Positions 25,373 to 34,838 are shown, numbered from the stretch's first letter. The stretch: DNA of 64,000 bases from Flavihumibacter solisilvae (GCF_000814475.1 NZ_JSVC01000017.1:31990-95989), one strand, 5' to 3'. Numbers and translations: made by a program. Notes: a model not told the origin generated them from the sequence alone.

Positions 25373-26068
25373 ATGAATAAGAAGAAGCTTGTTGTATTGA
25401 CAGGAGCGGGCATCAGTGCGGAAAGCGGATTGAAAACATTCCGCGACAGTGATGGCCTCTGGGAAGGATATGATATTGAAGAAGTAGCTACTCCACGCGC
25501 GTGGAAACGCGATCCGGCATTGGTGCTTGACTTCTACAACATGCGACGTAAAAATGTGCTCGCGGCAGAACCTAACAAAGCCCACCAGATCCTTGCATCA
25601 TTCCAGGACAAATTTGACGTTCACATTATTACCCAGAATATCGATGATCTGCATGAAAGGGCCGGTTCATACAGTGTGCTTCACTTGCATGGAGAAATAC
25701 TCAAAATGAGAAGTGACCAGGACCCGGCGCTTGTGCAGGAGATCCGGTCAGATATGATTTATGGCGCCTTGGCCCCTGATGGTCATGCCTGGAGACCTGA
25801 TGTGGTGTGGTTTGAGGAACCTGTCCCACGAATCAGCCAGGCAGTGCCAATAGTTAGAAGTGCAGATATTTTCCTAGTCGTAGGAACATCCTTGCTTGTT
25901 TATCCGGCAGCCGGCCTGGTCGATTATGCGCCTCATGACATCCCCAGGTATATCGTGGATAAGAAGATTCCCTATGCGGGATCAATGTCGAATTTACATG
26001 CCATTGAAGGACCTGCGACTGAAGGGATGGCAAGACTTGCTGAGATGCTGAACAAGAACGACATTTAG
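25373..26068 (+). CDS. Sir2-family NAD-dependent protein deacylase (CobB-like, zinc cysteines absent)
   Basis: 231 residues from ATG 25373. NAD-binding GAGISAESGLKTFRDSDGLW and TQNIDDLHERAG are intact, and the catalytic His is H106 in LHLHGE. A Tyr-x-x-Arg (Y55, R58) matches the pocket pair of SIRT5/CobB-type desuccinylases. The four zinc-binding Cys normally found after the catalytic His are all missing; the segment from 110 to 140 has none. Active-site completeness suggests it is still an enzyme, with the small domain stabilised without zinc. Co-directional with the EVE gene, 47 nt downstream. Confidence 0.88.
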   Translation: MNKKKLVVLTGAGISAESGLKTFRDSDGLWEGYDIEEVATPRAWKRDPALVLDFYNMRRKNVLAAEPNKAHQILASFQDKFDVHIITQNIDDLHERAGSYSVLHLHGEILKMRSDQDPALVQEIRSDMIYGALAPDGHAWRPDVVWFEEPVPRISQAVPIVRSADIFLVVGTSLLVYPAAGLVDYAPHDIPRYIVDKKIPYAGSMSNLHAIEGPATEGMARLAEMLNKNDI

Positions 26069-26114
26069 TTTTTCACTAACAGGACCAGACAAAATAATCC
26101 CTTCTATTTGCAAC

Positions 26115-27419
26115 ATGAAGATCCCGCCTTCCCTTTTAATACTCTTGTTTAGTTATTCATCTTCCGCCCAGTTGCCTTCCTCTTTGATCCAGCTGAAGCA
26201 ACATGTAGCAATAAAAGGTGACAGCCTGCCCGCTGGACAGGGTATTTATGATGCTAAAGGACTTCATTACCTGATACCCGTTTACAGGTGGGTGAAAAAT
26301 ACAGGGGAACAGGTTCAAATGATGAAGCCGGAACAATACTCTGCTTTATGCCGTGATCTTGCATTTGCCGGAGATTACACCTCGGCACCCGGCATTGGCC
26401 GGCTCCGATATGACTCGATGCCAAAGGAAGGTTATGACGACGCTCATCATTATGTTGACACTATGAAATCGGTAATGTTTCGGCCGGCAGCCAACTATAT
26501 CCTCAATAGAGCCGCGGGGGAACAGGTAATTATGTTTAACGAATCGGCTCGCCAACCGATGCACCGGATTTTTCTGATGACCTTATTGCGACCATTGTAT
26601 GAGGCGGGGTTTCGCTACCTTGCGATGGAAATGCTGCAAAACCGGGGCGTCCGTTCTATAACTGAAATGGATATGCGGGCCGGCTTTCTGGCTGCCGAAC
26701 CCAATGCAGGCGAGTTAATCAGGAATGCTCTTGCACTGGGTTTCCAGGTTATTCCATATGAAGATACGGCGGCTCACAAGCATACCACATTGGGGAGAGA
26801 CATCATTAGAGCAAATCAGCTCGCAACTATAATCAAAAAAGACTCCGGAGCACGAATTGTAGTGTTGGCAGGAGGGGTGCAGGTCAGTGAAAACAAGCTC
26901 AATGAAGATTTCGTACCCCTGGCTGCAGCATTCAGGCAGCAAACCGGTATTGACCCTTTTACCATCGATCAAACCGAACTCTCTCCTGGCAGTACATTTG
27001 AATATGGGCGCGTCTTTTATAGCGAGTTGCAGTCATCGCGGAAATTTAAAGAACCCGTGATCGCCTTTCGCAATAATTTACCTGTCAGTCTGCTCGAAAA
27101 TGATATGTATGATATACAGGTGATCCATCCTGCCCAGGAATTGAAATACAACCGGCCCACCTGGTTGTCTGCAAACGGCAAACGTCTGGCTACGGCTGTC
27201 CGTCCAACTGAAAAGATGTTATATTTTGTGCAGGCTTACTATGCAAATGAAATGGAAACCAGGTCACTTCCACTTCTTGTACCGGCTGATCAGACATATG
27301 TTACAGGTTCTGACGGGTATTACTGGTTGTATTTGTCCCCCGCAAAGTATAAGCTTGTGCTACGGGATATCAATTATGCCATTCTTTCGGTGAAAGACCT
27401 GGATGTTACTCCACTCTGA
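26115..27419 (+). CDS. Secreted protein with ChaN/TIKI-like core
   Basis: 434 residues with a Sec signal (MKIPPSLLILLFSYSSSAQ). The segment VIMFNESARQPMHRIFLMTLLRPLYEAGFRYLAMEML, split here only for description, resembles the start of ChaN/TIKI/EreA-like metal-dependent folds, with a Glu-Ser followed by a His, and a later IVVLAGGVQVSE strand in place of the GxxH strand. The second half is beta-rich and unassigned. A hydrolase-like or haem-binding role is possible, but key histidines differ, so the call is tentative. Last gene of the pdhA run; overlaps dodecin by 14 bp. Confidence 0.5.
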   Translation: MKIPPSLLILLFSYSSSAQLPSSLIQLKQHVAIKGDSLPAGQGIYDAKGLHYLIPVYRWVKNTGEQVQMMKPEQYSALCRDLAFAGDYTSAPGIGRLRYDSMPKEGYDDAHHYVDTMKSVMFRPAANYILNRAAGEQVIMFNESARQPMHRIFLMTLLRPLYEAGFRYLAMEMLQNRGVRSITEMDMRAGFLAAEPNAGELIRNALALGFQVIPYEDTAAHKHTTLGRDIIRANQLATIIKKDSGARIVVLAGGVQVSENKLNEDFVPLAAAFRQQTGIDPFTIDQTELSPGSTFEYGRVFYSELQSSRKFKEPVIAFRNNLPVSLLENDMYDIQVIHPAQELKYNRPTWLSANGKRLATAVRPTEKMLYFVQAYYANEMETRSLPLLVPADQTYVTGSDGYYWLYLSPAKYKLVLRDINYAILSVKDLDVTPL

Positions 27420-27606
27420 ATGACACTTTGCAAATGACACCATAACTCTGGATCTTGCCGTCCTTGACATGACATTTGATATCCTTGACAAATATGGAGT
27501 CGAGATTGCGTACAGTCTTGGAGACCTCTGTAACCGCATTCTGGATTGCATCTTCCAGTCCCTTTTCAGATGAGGCAATTACCTCGATGACTTTCACAAT
27601 TGACAT
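27406..27606 (-). CDS. Dodecin family flavin-binding protein
   Basis: 66 residues from the ATG at 27606 (MSIVKVIEVIASSEKG); longer in-frame reading to 27681 is spurious. The pattern V-x-K-V-I-E-V-I-A-S-S, GLEDAIQNAVTEVSKT and GKIQSYGVICKVSFRV matches dodecins, which assemble as dodecamers and bind two flavins per dimer, buffering free riboflavin/FMN. The Trp of bacterial dodecins is not present at the usual place; LDSIFVKDIKC holds this position, so flavin binding should be checked. Confidence 0.85.
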   Translation of the reverse strand: MSIVKVIEVIASSEKGLEDAIQNAVTEVSKTVRNLDSIFVKDIKCHVKDGKIQSYGVICKVSFRVE

Positions 27607-27634
27607 AGAAAATCGTTTAAAGTTGAATGGATAT

Positions 27635-27949
27635 TTATTGCAGTAATTCAATATTGCCCAGTTCCATCGAGTTGTTATCAAAGAGGTCGATATCTGCTGT
27701 CAAATGGTCCTGGTAAGGAGCAATGGCATCGATCCAGACTCCATATACACCCGGCTTCACTTCCACATTCAACCGGGTTCCGGTTAAGGAAGCAGGAATA
27801 GTATCACCATTCCTGATCAGCCATACCTGACGGATGGCTTTTGCAGGGTGAATTTCCCCTTTGATGCTGCATACAGTTCTTTTTTTCGATGCCTCCAAAG
27901 TTGTAACAGCGGCTATGGTACAAAGAAGTACCCAGGTTGATTTGGTCAT
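27635..27949 (-). CDS. Small secreted protein of unknown function
   Basis: 104 residues from ATG 27949 (MTKSTWVLLC); an in-frame TTG at 28003 is less likely. An N-terminal hydrophobic signal is followed by a short beta-rich domain with IKGEIHPAKAIRQVWLI and GVYGVWIDAIAPY, reminiscent of carboxypeptidase regulatory-like beta-sandwiches, but no family is claimed. Lies 28 nt upstream of dodecin and 89 nt downstream of the GYF gene on the same strand. Confidence 0.6.
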   Translation of the reverse strand: MTKSTWVLLCTIAAVTTLEASKKRTVCSIKGEIHPAKAIRQVWLIRNGDTIPASLTGTRLNVEVKPGVYGVWIDAIAPYQDHLTADIDLFDNNSMELGNIELLQ

Positions 27950-28038
27950 ATTTCCGGTTTCTATGCTAACGGTTAAGCATATTTGAAGGTGTAAGTTATC
28001 CAAGCATCATGCCAAAGCAGCCCGCCATTGGACAATTG

Positions 28039-29040
28039 TCACTTACTTAATATGCCATTAATGCCCGTTATTCTTGTTTGAAATGCCGTACCTCTGTTGG
28101 TTTCGGGAATGCTAAGGGTTATTGTACTGTTTGCATTGAGCACAGGTATGGTAATGTATTCGGAATGGTGCAATTGCCGGTTCCGTTTCAGGAAATCCAC
28201 GGCTATAACAACATTCTGTAATTGTTCACTACCATTATTGGACACCCTAAGTGACAGCCCCGTAATGCCTCCAAAGAAGCCGACACTGAATCCAGTAGCT
28301 TTGACGTCAATATACCTTCGCAAGGATGCAAAACGAAGTGACGGATTAGGTGGGAGAGATGGAACAGGGTCAATGGATTTCCGGGGGCGTGCGACAACAG
28401 GTGCCGCATCATTTTTACTGATAAGCTGGATTATTGCCGGCTCGTCCACAGAAGACTCCGCCGGTGCAGGGGCTGGTTCAATCCCGGGAACCTGGACTTT
28501 GACATTGACAGGATCGGTTCTCTCTGCCAGAAATGCTTTTTTATAAGTGCCGAAAAAGACTCCGCCAGAAATAAGGATCAAAAATGCTGCGGTAAGGGAA
28601 GCCAGGTAACTCTTCTTATGCAACTGGGAAAAGGTATAGGAAGAAGCGCCGGTATAATATTGGCTTTCCGGCAGGTAACTGTCTGTGCCGTTTTCCATCA
28701 GAACCGAGTGCAGGGACGGCGCGTTTTGCCGGACTTCAGCAATTGCGGTCCTTGCAGGAAGAATAACCGTTACATATCTCGTTTGGGGAATATTCTGTAC
28801 AGAACGGGGCTTTTTTTCTGCAGATGCTTGAGAAGGAGGTGTATGGAACTGCACGTACAAGTCGTCAGTAACGGCAGGCGCGTAATTTCTGAATTCCTCG
28901 ATTTCTGCAGGATACTTCCAGGATGCGCTTTTGCCGTCCGCCCATACCAGGTCATGGGCTTTCAGTCCCAGTTCCACGAGTTCCTGCCAGCCGTAAGGGC
29001 CGGTCTCCTTATTATCTCGCAACAATTTGTACTGTTGCAT
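28039..29040 (-). CDS. GYF-domain membrane protein of unknown function
   Basis: 333 residues. The first 50 residues (QYKLLRDNKETGPYGWQELVELG) match the GYF_2/DUF4339 domain. One membrane helix lies near residues 147-166 (LASLTAAFLILISGGVFFGT). After a proline-rich linker is a C-terminal beta-sandwich-like region (about 230-330). The GYF side is predicted cytoplasmic and the beta domain periplasmic. GYF_2 proteins often bind proline-rich or unfolded segments, but no partner is identified. First gene of the minus-strand group ending in dodecin. Confidence 0.7.
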   Translation of the reverse strand: MQQYKLLRDNKETGPYGWQELVELGLKAHDLVWADGKSASWKYPAEIEEFRNYAPAVTDDLYVQFHTPPSQASAEKKPRSVQNIPQTRYVTVILPARTAIAEVRQNAPSLHSVLMENGTDSYLPESQYYTGASSYTFSQLHKKSYLASLTAAFLILISGGVFFGTYKKAFLAERTDPVNVKVQVPGIEPAPAPAESSVDEPAIIQLISKNDAAPVVARPRKSIDPVPSLPPNPSLRFASLRRYIDVKATGFSVGFFGGITGLSLRVSNNGSEQLQNVVIAVDFLKRNRQLHHSEYITIPVLNANSTITLSIPETNRGTAFQTRITGINGILSK

Positions 29041-29183
29041 TGTCCGTCTATTAACTGTTAAATAAAGTTGGGCAGGGGTTGTGTCTGGTCGGGGCTATAA
29101 AAGTACAAAAAGGCATTGGATAACGCGTGGAAAAAAAGGACCAAATTTGGCCGTTTGGATAAGGTTTTGACACCTAAAAACGG

Positions 29184-29191
29184 TAGATTTG
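29184..29191 (+). promoter_or_regulatory. Bacteroidota -7 box for gyrA
   Basis: TAGATTTG matches TAnnTTTG 65 nt before the gyrA ATG; the leader would be about 60 nt. Confidence 0.4.
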
Positions 29192-29256
29192 CCCACCTTC
29201 AAAAAAGGCCAATTTCTGATTAAAACAAGACCGTAGAATCGGTTAATATTTTACGC

Positions 29257-31839
29257 ATGGAAGAAAATCTGACGCCACTGGAAACGAACGACTCCAACCG
29301 AATTATCCTGATCAATATTGAAGAGCAGATGAAGACCGCCTACATCGACTATTCCATGTCGGTGATTGTAGGTCGGGCCCTGCCGGATGTTAGGGATGGA
29401 TTGAAGCCGGTTCACCGCCGGGTATTGTTTGCTATGAATGATCTCGGCATCACGTCAAACAAACCATACAAAAAATCTGCCCGTATCGTCGGGGAAGTAC
29501 TTGGTAAGTACCATCCTCACGGTGATGCATCAGTATATGATACGATGGTGCGTATGGCCCAGGAATGGAGTATGCGCCACACTATGATTGATGGCCAGGG
29601 AAACTTCGGAAGCCAGGACGGCGATGGTCCTGCGGCAATGAGGTACACCGAAGTTCGCCTCGAGAAATTTGCTGAGGCGATGTTGGAAGATATCGATAAG
29701 GAAACTGTTGACTTCCAGCTGAACTTCGATGATTCACTGGAAGAGCCTACAGTGCTGCCCACCCGTATTCCCCAATTACTGGTAAATGGATCTACCGGTA
29801 TCGCTGTAGGTATGGCTACAAATATGCTTCCCCACAACCTGGGAGAAGTGATCGATGGCTGTATCGCGTATATTGATAACCGTGAAATCACGGCGGAAGA
29901 ACTGATCAAGTATGTAAAAGCACCTGATTTTCCCACAGGCGGAATGATCTGGGGAATGGATGGTGTGCGCCAGGGCATGACAACCGGAAGAGGTCGTGTG
30001 GTATTGCGTGGCAAGATGCATGTTGACACCAAACCCAGCGGTCGCGAGCAGATCATCATTACTGAAGTTCCATACCAGGTGAACCGTGACGCGTTGTGTG
30101 ATAAGATCGGCCAACTGGTGATCAGCAAGACCATTGAAGGGATCGCTCACGTAAATAACGAGTCAAACCAGAAAGAAGGTACCAGGATCGTTATAGACCT
30201 TAAAAGAGATGCAGTTGCCAATGTTGTAATTAACCAACTGTACAAATTCACTGAGCTGCAGACATCTTTCGGTATCAATAACGTGGCCCTGGTAAAAGGT
30301 CGTCCGCGTACACTTAACGTGAGGGATCTCATTCATGAGTTCGTTGAATTCCGTCATGAAGTGGTGGTTCGCCGTACGCAATATGAATTAAAGGAGGCTC
30401 AGAAACGTGCGCATATCCTCCAGGGATACCTGATTGCTCTGGATCATCTCGATGAAGTAATTGCTATGATCCGTCGTTCTCCCACACCTGATATCGCCCG
30501 TGAAAACCTGGTGGGTGCAGGCTGGGGATTGGACGATGTTCAGGCCAAGGCGATTCTTGAAATGAGGTTACAGCGCCTTACGGGCATGGAAAGGGAAAAG
30601 ATTCGTGAAGAATTCGACCAGCTTATGAAACTAATCGCACACCTGCAGGAGTTGCTTGCAAATGAGGGTATGCGTTATGATGTGATCAAAACAGAACTGG
30701 CGGAGGTTAAAGACAAATTTGCTACCCCACGCAAATCTGAGATTACTTACCTGGCGGATGAAATGAACATCCTTGATTTCATTCCGGAAGAAGATGTAGT
30801 GATCACTATCTCGCACCTTGGATATATCAAACGCACATCGGCAACTGAATTTCGCCAGCAACGCCGTGGCGGCCGTGGAGCTTTGGGAGGTAAGACCCGC
30901 GATGAAGATTATATTGAACATATATTTGTAGCGTCCACCCACCACACCATGCTTTTCTTCACAGAAAAAGGACGGTGTTACTGGCTGAAAGTGTATGAGA
31001 TTCCGGAAGGCGAAAAAAACAGCAAGGGCAGGGCAATCCAGAATCTTATGCAATTACCGCCTGATGACAAGGTTAGGGCGATCATTGACGTGTCAAACCT
31101 GGACGATAAAGAGTTTGTACAACAGCACTACATTTTGTTATGTACCAAACAGGGAGTGATCAAGAAGACTCTCCTGGAAGATTTCAGCCGGCCCCGTCAG
31201 ACAGGTGTTAATGCTATTACCATCATTGAAGGTGACCAGCTGCTGGATGCCCGGATGACGGATGGCAGTTGCGAGATCATGATGGCGGTGAAAAGCGGAA
31301 GGGCCATAAGGTTCCCGGAAGATAAGGTGCGGCCGACAGGTCGGGGTGCTATCGGGGTTGGTGGCATAGAAGTTGACGAAAAGAATGATGAGGTGATTGG
31401 CATGATATGTGTCAAGAAGGACGATACGGAAAAAACGGTGTTGGTGGTGAGTGAGAAAGGATTCGGAAAACGAACGCCGATTGACGAATACCGTATTACC
31501 AACCGCGGTGGGAAAGGGGTTAAGACCATCAGTGTAACGGATAAGACCGGACCTTTGGTGGGAATTCTGGATGTTAAGGAATCCGAAGACCTGATGATTA
31601 CCTGTAAGAGCGGCCTTACAATCCGGACAGGCATCGCTGATATCCGTGAAGCTGGTCGCGCAACGCAGGGTGTCAAACTGATTTCCCTCCAGGGCGGAGA
31701 TGAAATTGCAGCCATCACAAAGCTGGACGAACTTGAAACATCATCCGTTTCTGAAGAAACCGAAGCTGCCGGCAACATTGAACCCGGCTCAGAAAATTTG
31801 GATAACGGTGATGAACAAATGCAACCTTCCGCTGAGTAA
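29257..31839 (+). CDS. gyrA: DNA gyrase subunit A
   Basis: Catalytic breakage-reunion subunit of gyrase. 860 residues, normal length. The catalytic Tyr is Y130 in AAMRYTE. The GyrA box QRRGGRG (around residue 534) shows it is gyrase rather than ParC, as it directs DNA wrapping. The quinolone-determining region reads HPHGDASVYDT, so Ala91 stands where E. coli has Ser83, while Asp95 (Asp87) is kept. The acidic C-terminal tail is Bacteroidota-like. No gyrB in the window. Confidence 0.97.
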   Translation: MEENLTPLETNDSNRIILINIEEQMKTAYIDYSMSVIVGRALPDVRDGLKPVHRRVLFAMNDLGITSNKPYKKSARIVGEVLGKYHPHGDASVYDTMVRMAQEWSMRHTMIDGQGNFGSQDGDGPAAMRYTEVRLEKFAEAMLEDIDKETVDFQLNFDDSLEEPTVLPTRIPQLLVNGSTGIAVGMATNMLPHNLGEVIDGCIAYIDNREITAEELIKYVKAPDFPTGGMIWGMDGVRQGMTTGRGRVVLRGKMHVDTKPSGREQIIITEVPYQVNRDALCDKIGQLVISKTIEGIAHVNNESNQKEGTRIVIDLKRDAVANVVINQLYKFTELQTSFGINNVALVKGRPRTLNVRDLIHEFVEFRHEVVVRRTQYELKEAQKRAHILQGYLIALDHLDEVIAMIRRSPTPDIARENLVGAGWGLDDVQAKAILEMRLQRLTGMEREKIREEFDQLMKLIAHLQELLANEGMRYDVIKTELAEVKDKFATPRKSEITYLADEMNILDFIPEEDVVITISHLGYIKRTSATEFRQQRRGGRGALGGKTRDEDYIEHIFVASTHHTMLFFTEKGRCYWLKVYEIPEGEKNSKGRAIQNLMQLPPDDKVRAIIDVSNLDDKEFVQQHYILLCTKQGVIKKTLLEDFSRPRQTGVNAITIIEGDQLLDARMTDGSCEIMMAVKSGRAIRFPEDKVRPTGRGAIGVGGIEVDEKNDEVIGMICVKKDDTEKTVLVVSEKGFGKRTPIDEYRITNRGGKGVKTISVTDKTGPLVGILDVKESEDLMITCKSGLTIRTGIADIREAGRATQGVKLISLQGGDEIAAITKLDELETSSVSEETEAAGNIEPGSENLDNGDEQMQPSAE

Positions 31840-31867
31840 TTCTAATCTTACTAATAAATAAAGACTG

Positions 31868-33151
31868 ATGAAAAAGCTCCTACTAACCATGATGTTTGCT
31901 TCAGCTGTTGTGGCCGCATCTGCCCAGAACCTGGATAAGATACAGGCTAACTTAAAGGCGAAAAAGTATTCAGAAGCTAAGACCCAGATCGACCAGTTCC
32001 TGGCAAATGAAAAGAACGCCAAAAATGCCGAAGGCTGGTATACAAAGGCCAAAGTATATAATGAAATCTCACAGGATGCCACAGTCGCGTCTTCAACACC
32101 AGACGCAAGGTGGACCGCCTTTGAATCCCTGAAGCAATATGTAACGCTGGATGATAAAGGCCAGTTGGTTTCACTAAAACTGGACAACTATAAACCAATC
32201 ATGGATGTTTACCAGGGTTATTTTAAGGCTGGGGCAGATGACTATAATGCAAACCGTTTTGAACCCGCATTCACTAATTTTAAAAACTGTCTTGCCGTAA
32301 GTGAATACATGGCCCAGCAAAAATGGAGCAATGTTGCCATGGACACCACGGTAATTCTATATGCCGGTATCAGCGCTGAGAAATCAGGCAAGCGCGATGA
32401 TGCAGCGGTTTACTATGCAAAACTGGCGGATGCTAAAGTAGCTGGTGAAGGCATGGTGGAAATCTACAAATGGCTGGTTGATTATTATTATAACCAGAAA
32501 AAAGATCCTGCAACCGCAGCAAAATACTTAGAGCTCGGTAAATCAGTTTATCCAACAGATGCTTTCTGGGCCGCTTATGACCTTGATATGGCAAGGGACA
32601 AAGGTGACAAAGCTGAACTATTTAAAAAATATGAAGCTGTTCTGGCCGGTGACCCGAGCAATACTGCCATTCGCTACAATTATGCAGTGGAGCTGTACCA
32701 GGAAGGTTACAAACCCGAAGTTGCCCAGCGCCCGGCAAATTCTGCGGAGCTAATCACAAAAGCTGATGAAAACCTGAAAAAAGTGATCGAACAAAAGCCG
32801 GATTATGCCGCAGCTTACCTGGTTCTTGGACAAATCCAGTACAACCAGGGCGTGGATCTTAATAACCAGAATAAGGCTATCCGTCCGCCATCTGGTGGCA
32901 AACTGAAACCGGAAGAACTTAAGAAAAAGGAAGAGCTTCGCGGTCAGATCACCCAGAAATTCGATGCTGCGATACCTTATTTTGAAAAAGTCGATGCGTT
33001 GCTGGGTGGCCAGGGTAAATTGAAAATGGAAGACAAAGGATATCTGAAAGATGCCTATGATCTGCTGATCACTATCTACGATAACAAAGGCAACAAAGAA
33101 AAACTCAAGGCTTACGAAGAGAAGTTCAACAACGTCGATAAAGTTCACTAA
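31868..33151 (+). CDS. Secreted tetratricopeptide repeat protein
   Basis: 427 residues with a Sec signal peptide (cleavage likely after ASAQ). Repeated helix pairs with TPR spacing run through the sequence, for example AEGWYTKAKVYNEI, NRFEPAFTNFKNCLAV, ATAAKYLELGKSVYP, IRYNYAVELYQEG and AAAYLVLGQIQYNQG. A lysine-rich linker occurs near residue 350. No enzymatic motif. Probably a periplasmic scaffold; the substrate is unknown. Twenty-eight nt downstream of gyrA and followed by a strong terminator. Confidence 0.8.
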   Translation: MKKLLLTMMFASAVVAASAQNLDKIQANLKAKKYSEAKTQIDQFLANEKNAKNAEGWYTKAKVYNEISQDATVASSTPDARWTAFESLKQYVTLDDKGQLVSLKLDNYKPIMDVYQGYFKAGADDYNANRFEPAFTNFKNCLAVSEYMAQQKWSNVAMDTTVILYAGISAEKSGKRDDAAVYYAKLADAKVAGEGMVEIYKWLVDYYYNQKKDPATAAKYLELGKSVYPTDAFWAAYDLDMARDKGDKAELFKKYEAVLAGDPSNTAIRYNYAVELYQEGYKPEVAQRPANSAELITKADENLKKVIEQKPDYAAAYLVLGQIQYNQGVDLNNQNKAIRPPSGGKLKPEELKKKEELRGQITQKFDAAIPYFEKVDALLGGQGKLKMEDKGYLKDAYDLLITIYDNKGNKEKLKAYEEKFNNVDKVH

Positions 33152-33170
33152 TCGAATTATTTTTCATAGA

Positions 33171-33198
33171 AAAGCCGTCCATAGTGGACGGCTTTTTT
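33171..33198 (+). terminator. Rho-independent terminator after the TPR gene
   Basis: An 11-bp perfect stem (33171-33181 with 33185-33195) with a 3-nt loop runs directly into a T-tract, 20 nt after the TPR stop. Confidence 0.85.
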
Positions 33199-33467
33199 TA
33201 TGTGGGTGATCAGCTAAAATATTTGATTATCAGAAATTTGTAAGATTTACCAACCGCTTAATTGGACAAGAAACTATGCTGCTGGGGCAATAGCTTCATT
33301 AACAATGGGCAGATTTCGCCCGCCCGTTGAAATTGCTCATTTGCGTTCATTTCAGGCAGTACTATTTGTCCATAATTTATATTATGTTAAATACCTTATT
33401 GGGGAAAAAGGACGCTGCCCCGGCCTCCTTGTTTCAACTGGAATTACCGTGAATAGCGTCCCATGGA
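33199..33467. other. Gene-free stretch between the TPR terminator and serA
   Basis: With the terminator this is a 316-bp gap. A 61-codon frame at 33305-33490 has no recognisable features and runs into serA from the opposite strand. AT-rich, no clear promoter, RNA or repeat was recognised. Confidence 0.5.
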
Positions 33468-34700
33468 TTAGTATAAAAGACGGACTTTGATAGTTTCTTT
33501 AACCTCCCGGAGTAATTTCTGGGCCTGGCTTGATAGTTTCTTGTCAACGTCAAGCACTACATAGCCGATGTCCTCGTTGGTCTTGAGATACTGTGCAAGG
33601 ATGTTTATTTTATTGTTGGATAGCTCAGTGTTGATTGCTGAAAGTACACCGGGTACGTTCCGGTGAATATGTAGAATTCTATGCGTTCCTTCCTGTGGTG
33701 GCAAGCTGAGCGGCGGAACGGTATGTGATCCAAATGTATTACCCATTTCCAGATACTGGTACAGTTTCATGCTCACGTCCTCACCGATATTCTGCTGGGC
33801 TTCTTCAGTTGACCCTCCTATATGCGGCGTCAGGATTACATTTGGAAGATCCTGGACCGGTGATTCGAAGCTATCACCGTTTTTCTCCGGTTCCCAGGGA
33901 AAAACATCTATTGCAGCGCCTGATAATTGCCCGTCAATCAATGCTTTCCTCAATGCGTCGAGGTCAACTACTTCACCCCGGGCATAATTGAGAAGAATAC
34001 AGCCCTTTTTGAATTGCTTAAGGGTGGTTTTGTTGATCATGTTCTTGGTCTGTGCAGTTTCTGGTACATGCAAAGTCACGATGTCCGCCTGGGATACCAC
34101 TTCTTTTAATGTTTTTCCGTTCACGGCATTTCCCAATGGAAGCTTTGTAAGGATATCATAGTAAAGAACTTTCATTCCGAATGCTTCAGCAAGAATACTT
34201 ACCTGCGTTCCAATATTCCCATAACCGATGATCCCTAAAGTTTTACCGCGTAGTTCAAAACTGCCTTTGGCATCTTTCATCCAAACTCCGTTATGTGCCG
34301 CTTTATTCTTGTCGGGAATCCGGCGGATCAGCATAATCGACAGCCCAATCACCAGTTCCGCGACTGAACGGGTATTGGAATATGGTGCGTTGAAGACTGC
34401 AACTCCATTTCTTGTAGCAGCTTTCAGATCAACCTGGTTCACACCGATGCAGAAACAGCCAATTGCCTGCAATTTTGTAGCGGCTGCAAGTACTTTTTCT
34501 GTAACCTGGGTCTTCGACCTGATTCCCAGCAGGTGCACGTCCTTGATTTCTTTTATCAGATCCGCTTCAGAAAGTGCCCCTGTAAATTTTTTTACCGAGG
34601 CATATCCCATTTGCTGAAAGTGTTTTACTGCCTTGTCACTGATGTTTTCGAGGAATAAAATGTTAATCTTGTCCTTGGGGTAACTCGTAGTAGGTTCCAT
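33468..34700 (-). CDS. serA: D-3-phosphoglycerate dehydrogenase
   Basis: First step of serine synthesis, NAD-dependent oxidation of 3-phosphoglycerate. 410 residues from ATG 34700 (MEPTTSYPKD), the same length as E. coli SerA; the in-frame extension to 34754 is not typical. Nucleotide-binding LGIIGYGNIGTQVS near residue 155, the catalytic His in LTPHIGGSTEEAQ, and a C-terminal ACT domain (about 335-410, HRNVPGVLSAINTELS) that should provide serine feedback are seen. Stand-alone gene with no serB or serC nearby. Confidence 0.93.
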   Translation of the reverse strand: MEPTTSYPKDKINILFLENISDKAVKHFQQMGYASVKKFTGALSEADLIKEIKDVHLLGIRSKTQVTEKVLAAATKLQAIGCFCIGVNQVDLKAATRNGVAVFNAPYSNTRSVAELVIGLSIMLIRRIPDKNKAAHNGVWMKDAKGSFELRGKTLGIIGYGNIGTQVSILAEAFGMKVLYYDILTKLPLGNAVNGKTLKEVVSQADIVTLHVPETAQTKNMINKTTLKQFKKGCILLNYARGEVVDLDALRKALIDGQLSGAAIDVFPWEPEKNGDSFESPVQDLPNVILTPHIGGSTEEAQQNIGEDVSMKLYQYLEMGNTFGSHTVPPLSLPPQEGTHRILHIHRNVPGVLSAINTELSNNKINILAQYLKTNEDIGYVVLDVDKKLSSQAQKLLREVKETIKVRLLY

Positions 34701-34838
34701 AACTTTTGCTTGCGATTTGCAAATATGCCTGATTTCTGTCATAAAAAAAGCCAAGAAATTGCCTGCGGCATAAGATTTGAGCTGGCTTTTCCGTTATATT
34801 CGCGTAAAACGAGATCCATACCTGCAAAATAGAACCTC

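Noticed and set aside
24915..26068. EVE plus Sir2 genes as a defence island
   Set aside because: EVE and Sir2 domains occur in defence, but here both are small stand-alone housekeeping forms among metabolic genes.
29517..30134. 205-codon antisense frame over gyrA
   Set aside because: Opposite-strand shadow of a conserved gene.
33305..33490. 61-codon plus-strand frame in the TPR-serA gap
   Set aside because: No family-like pattern, no upstream promoter and it runs antisense into serA.
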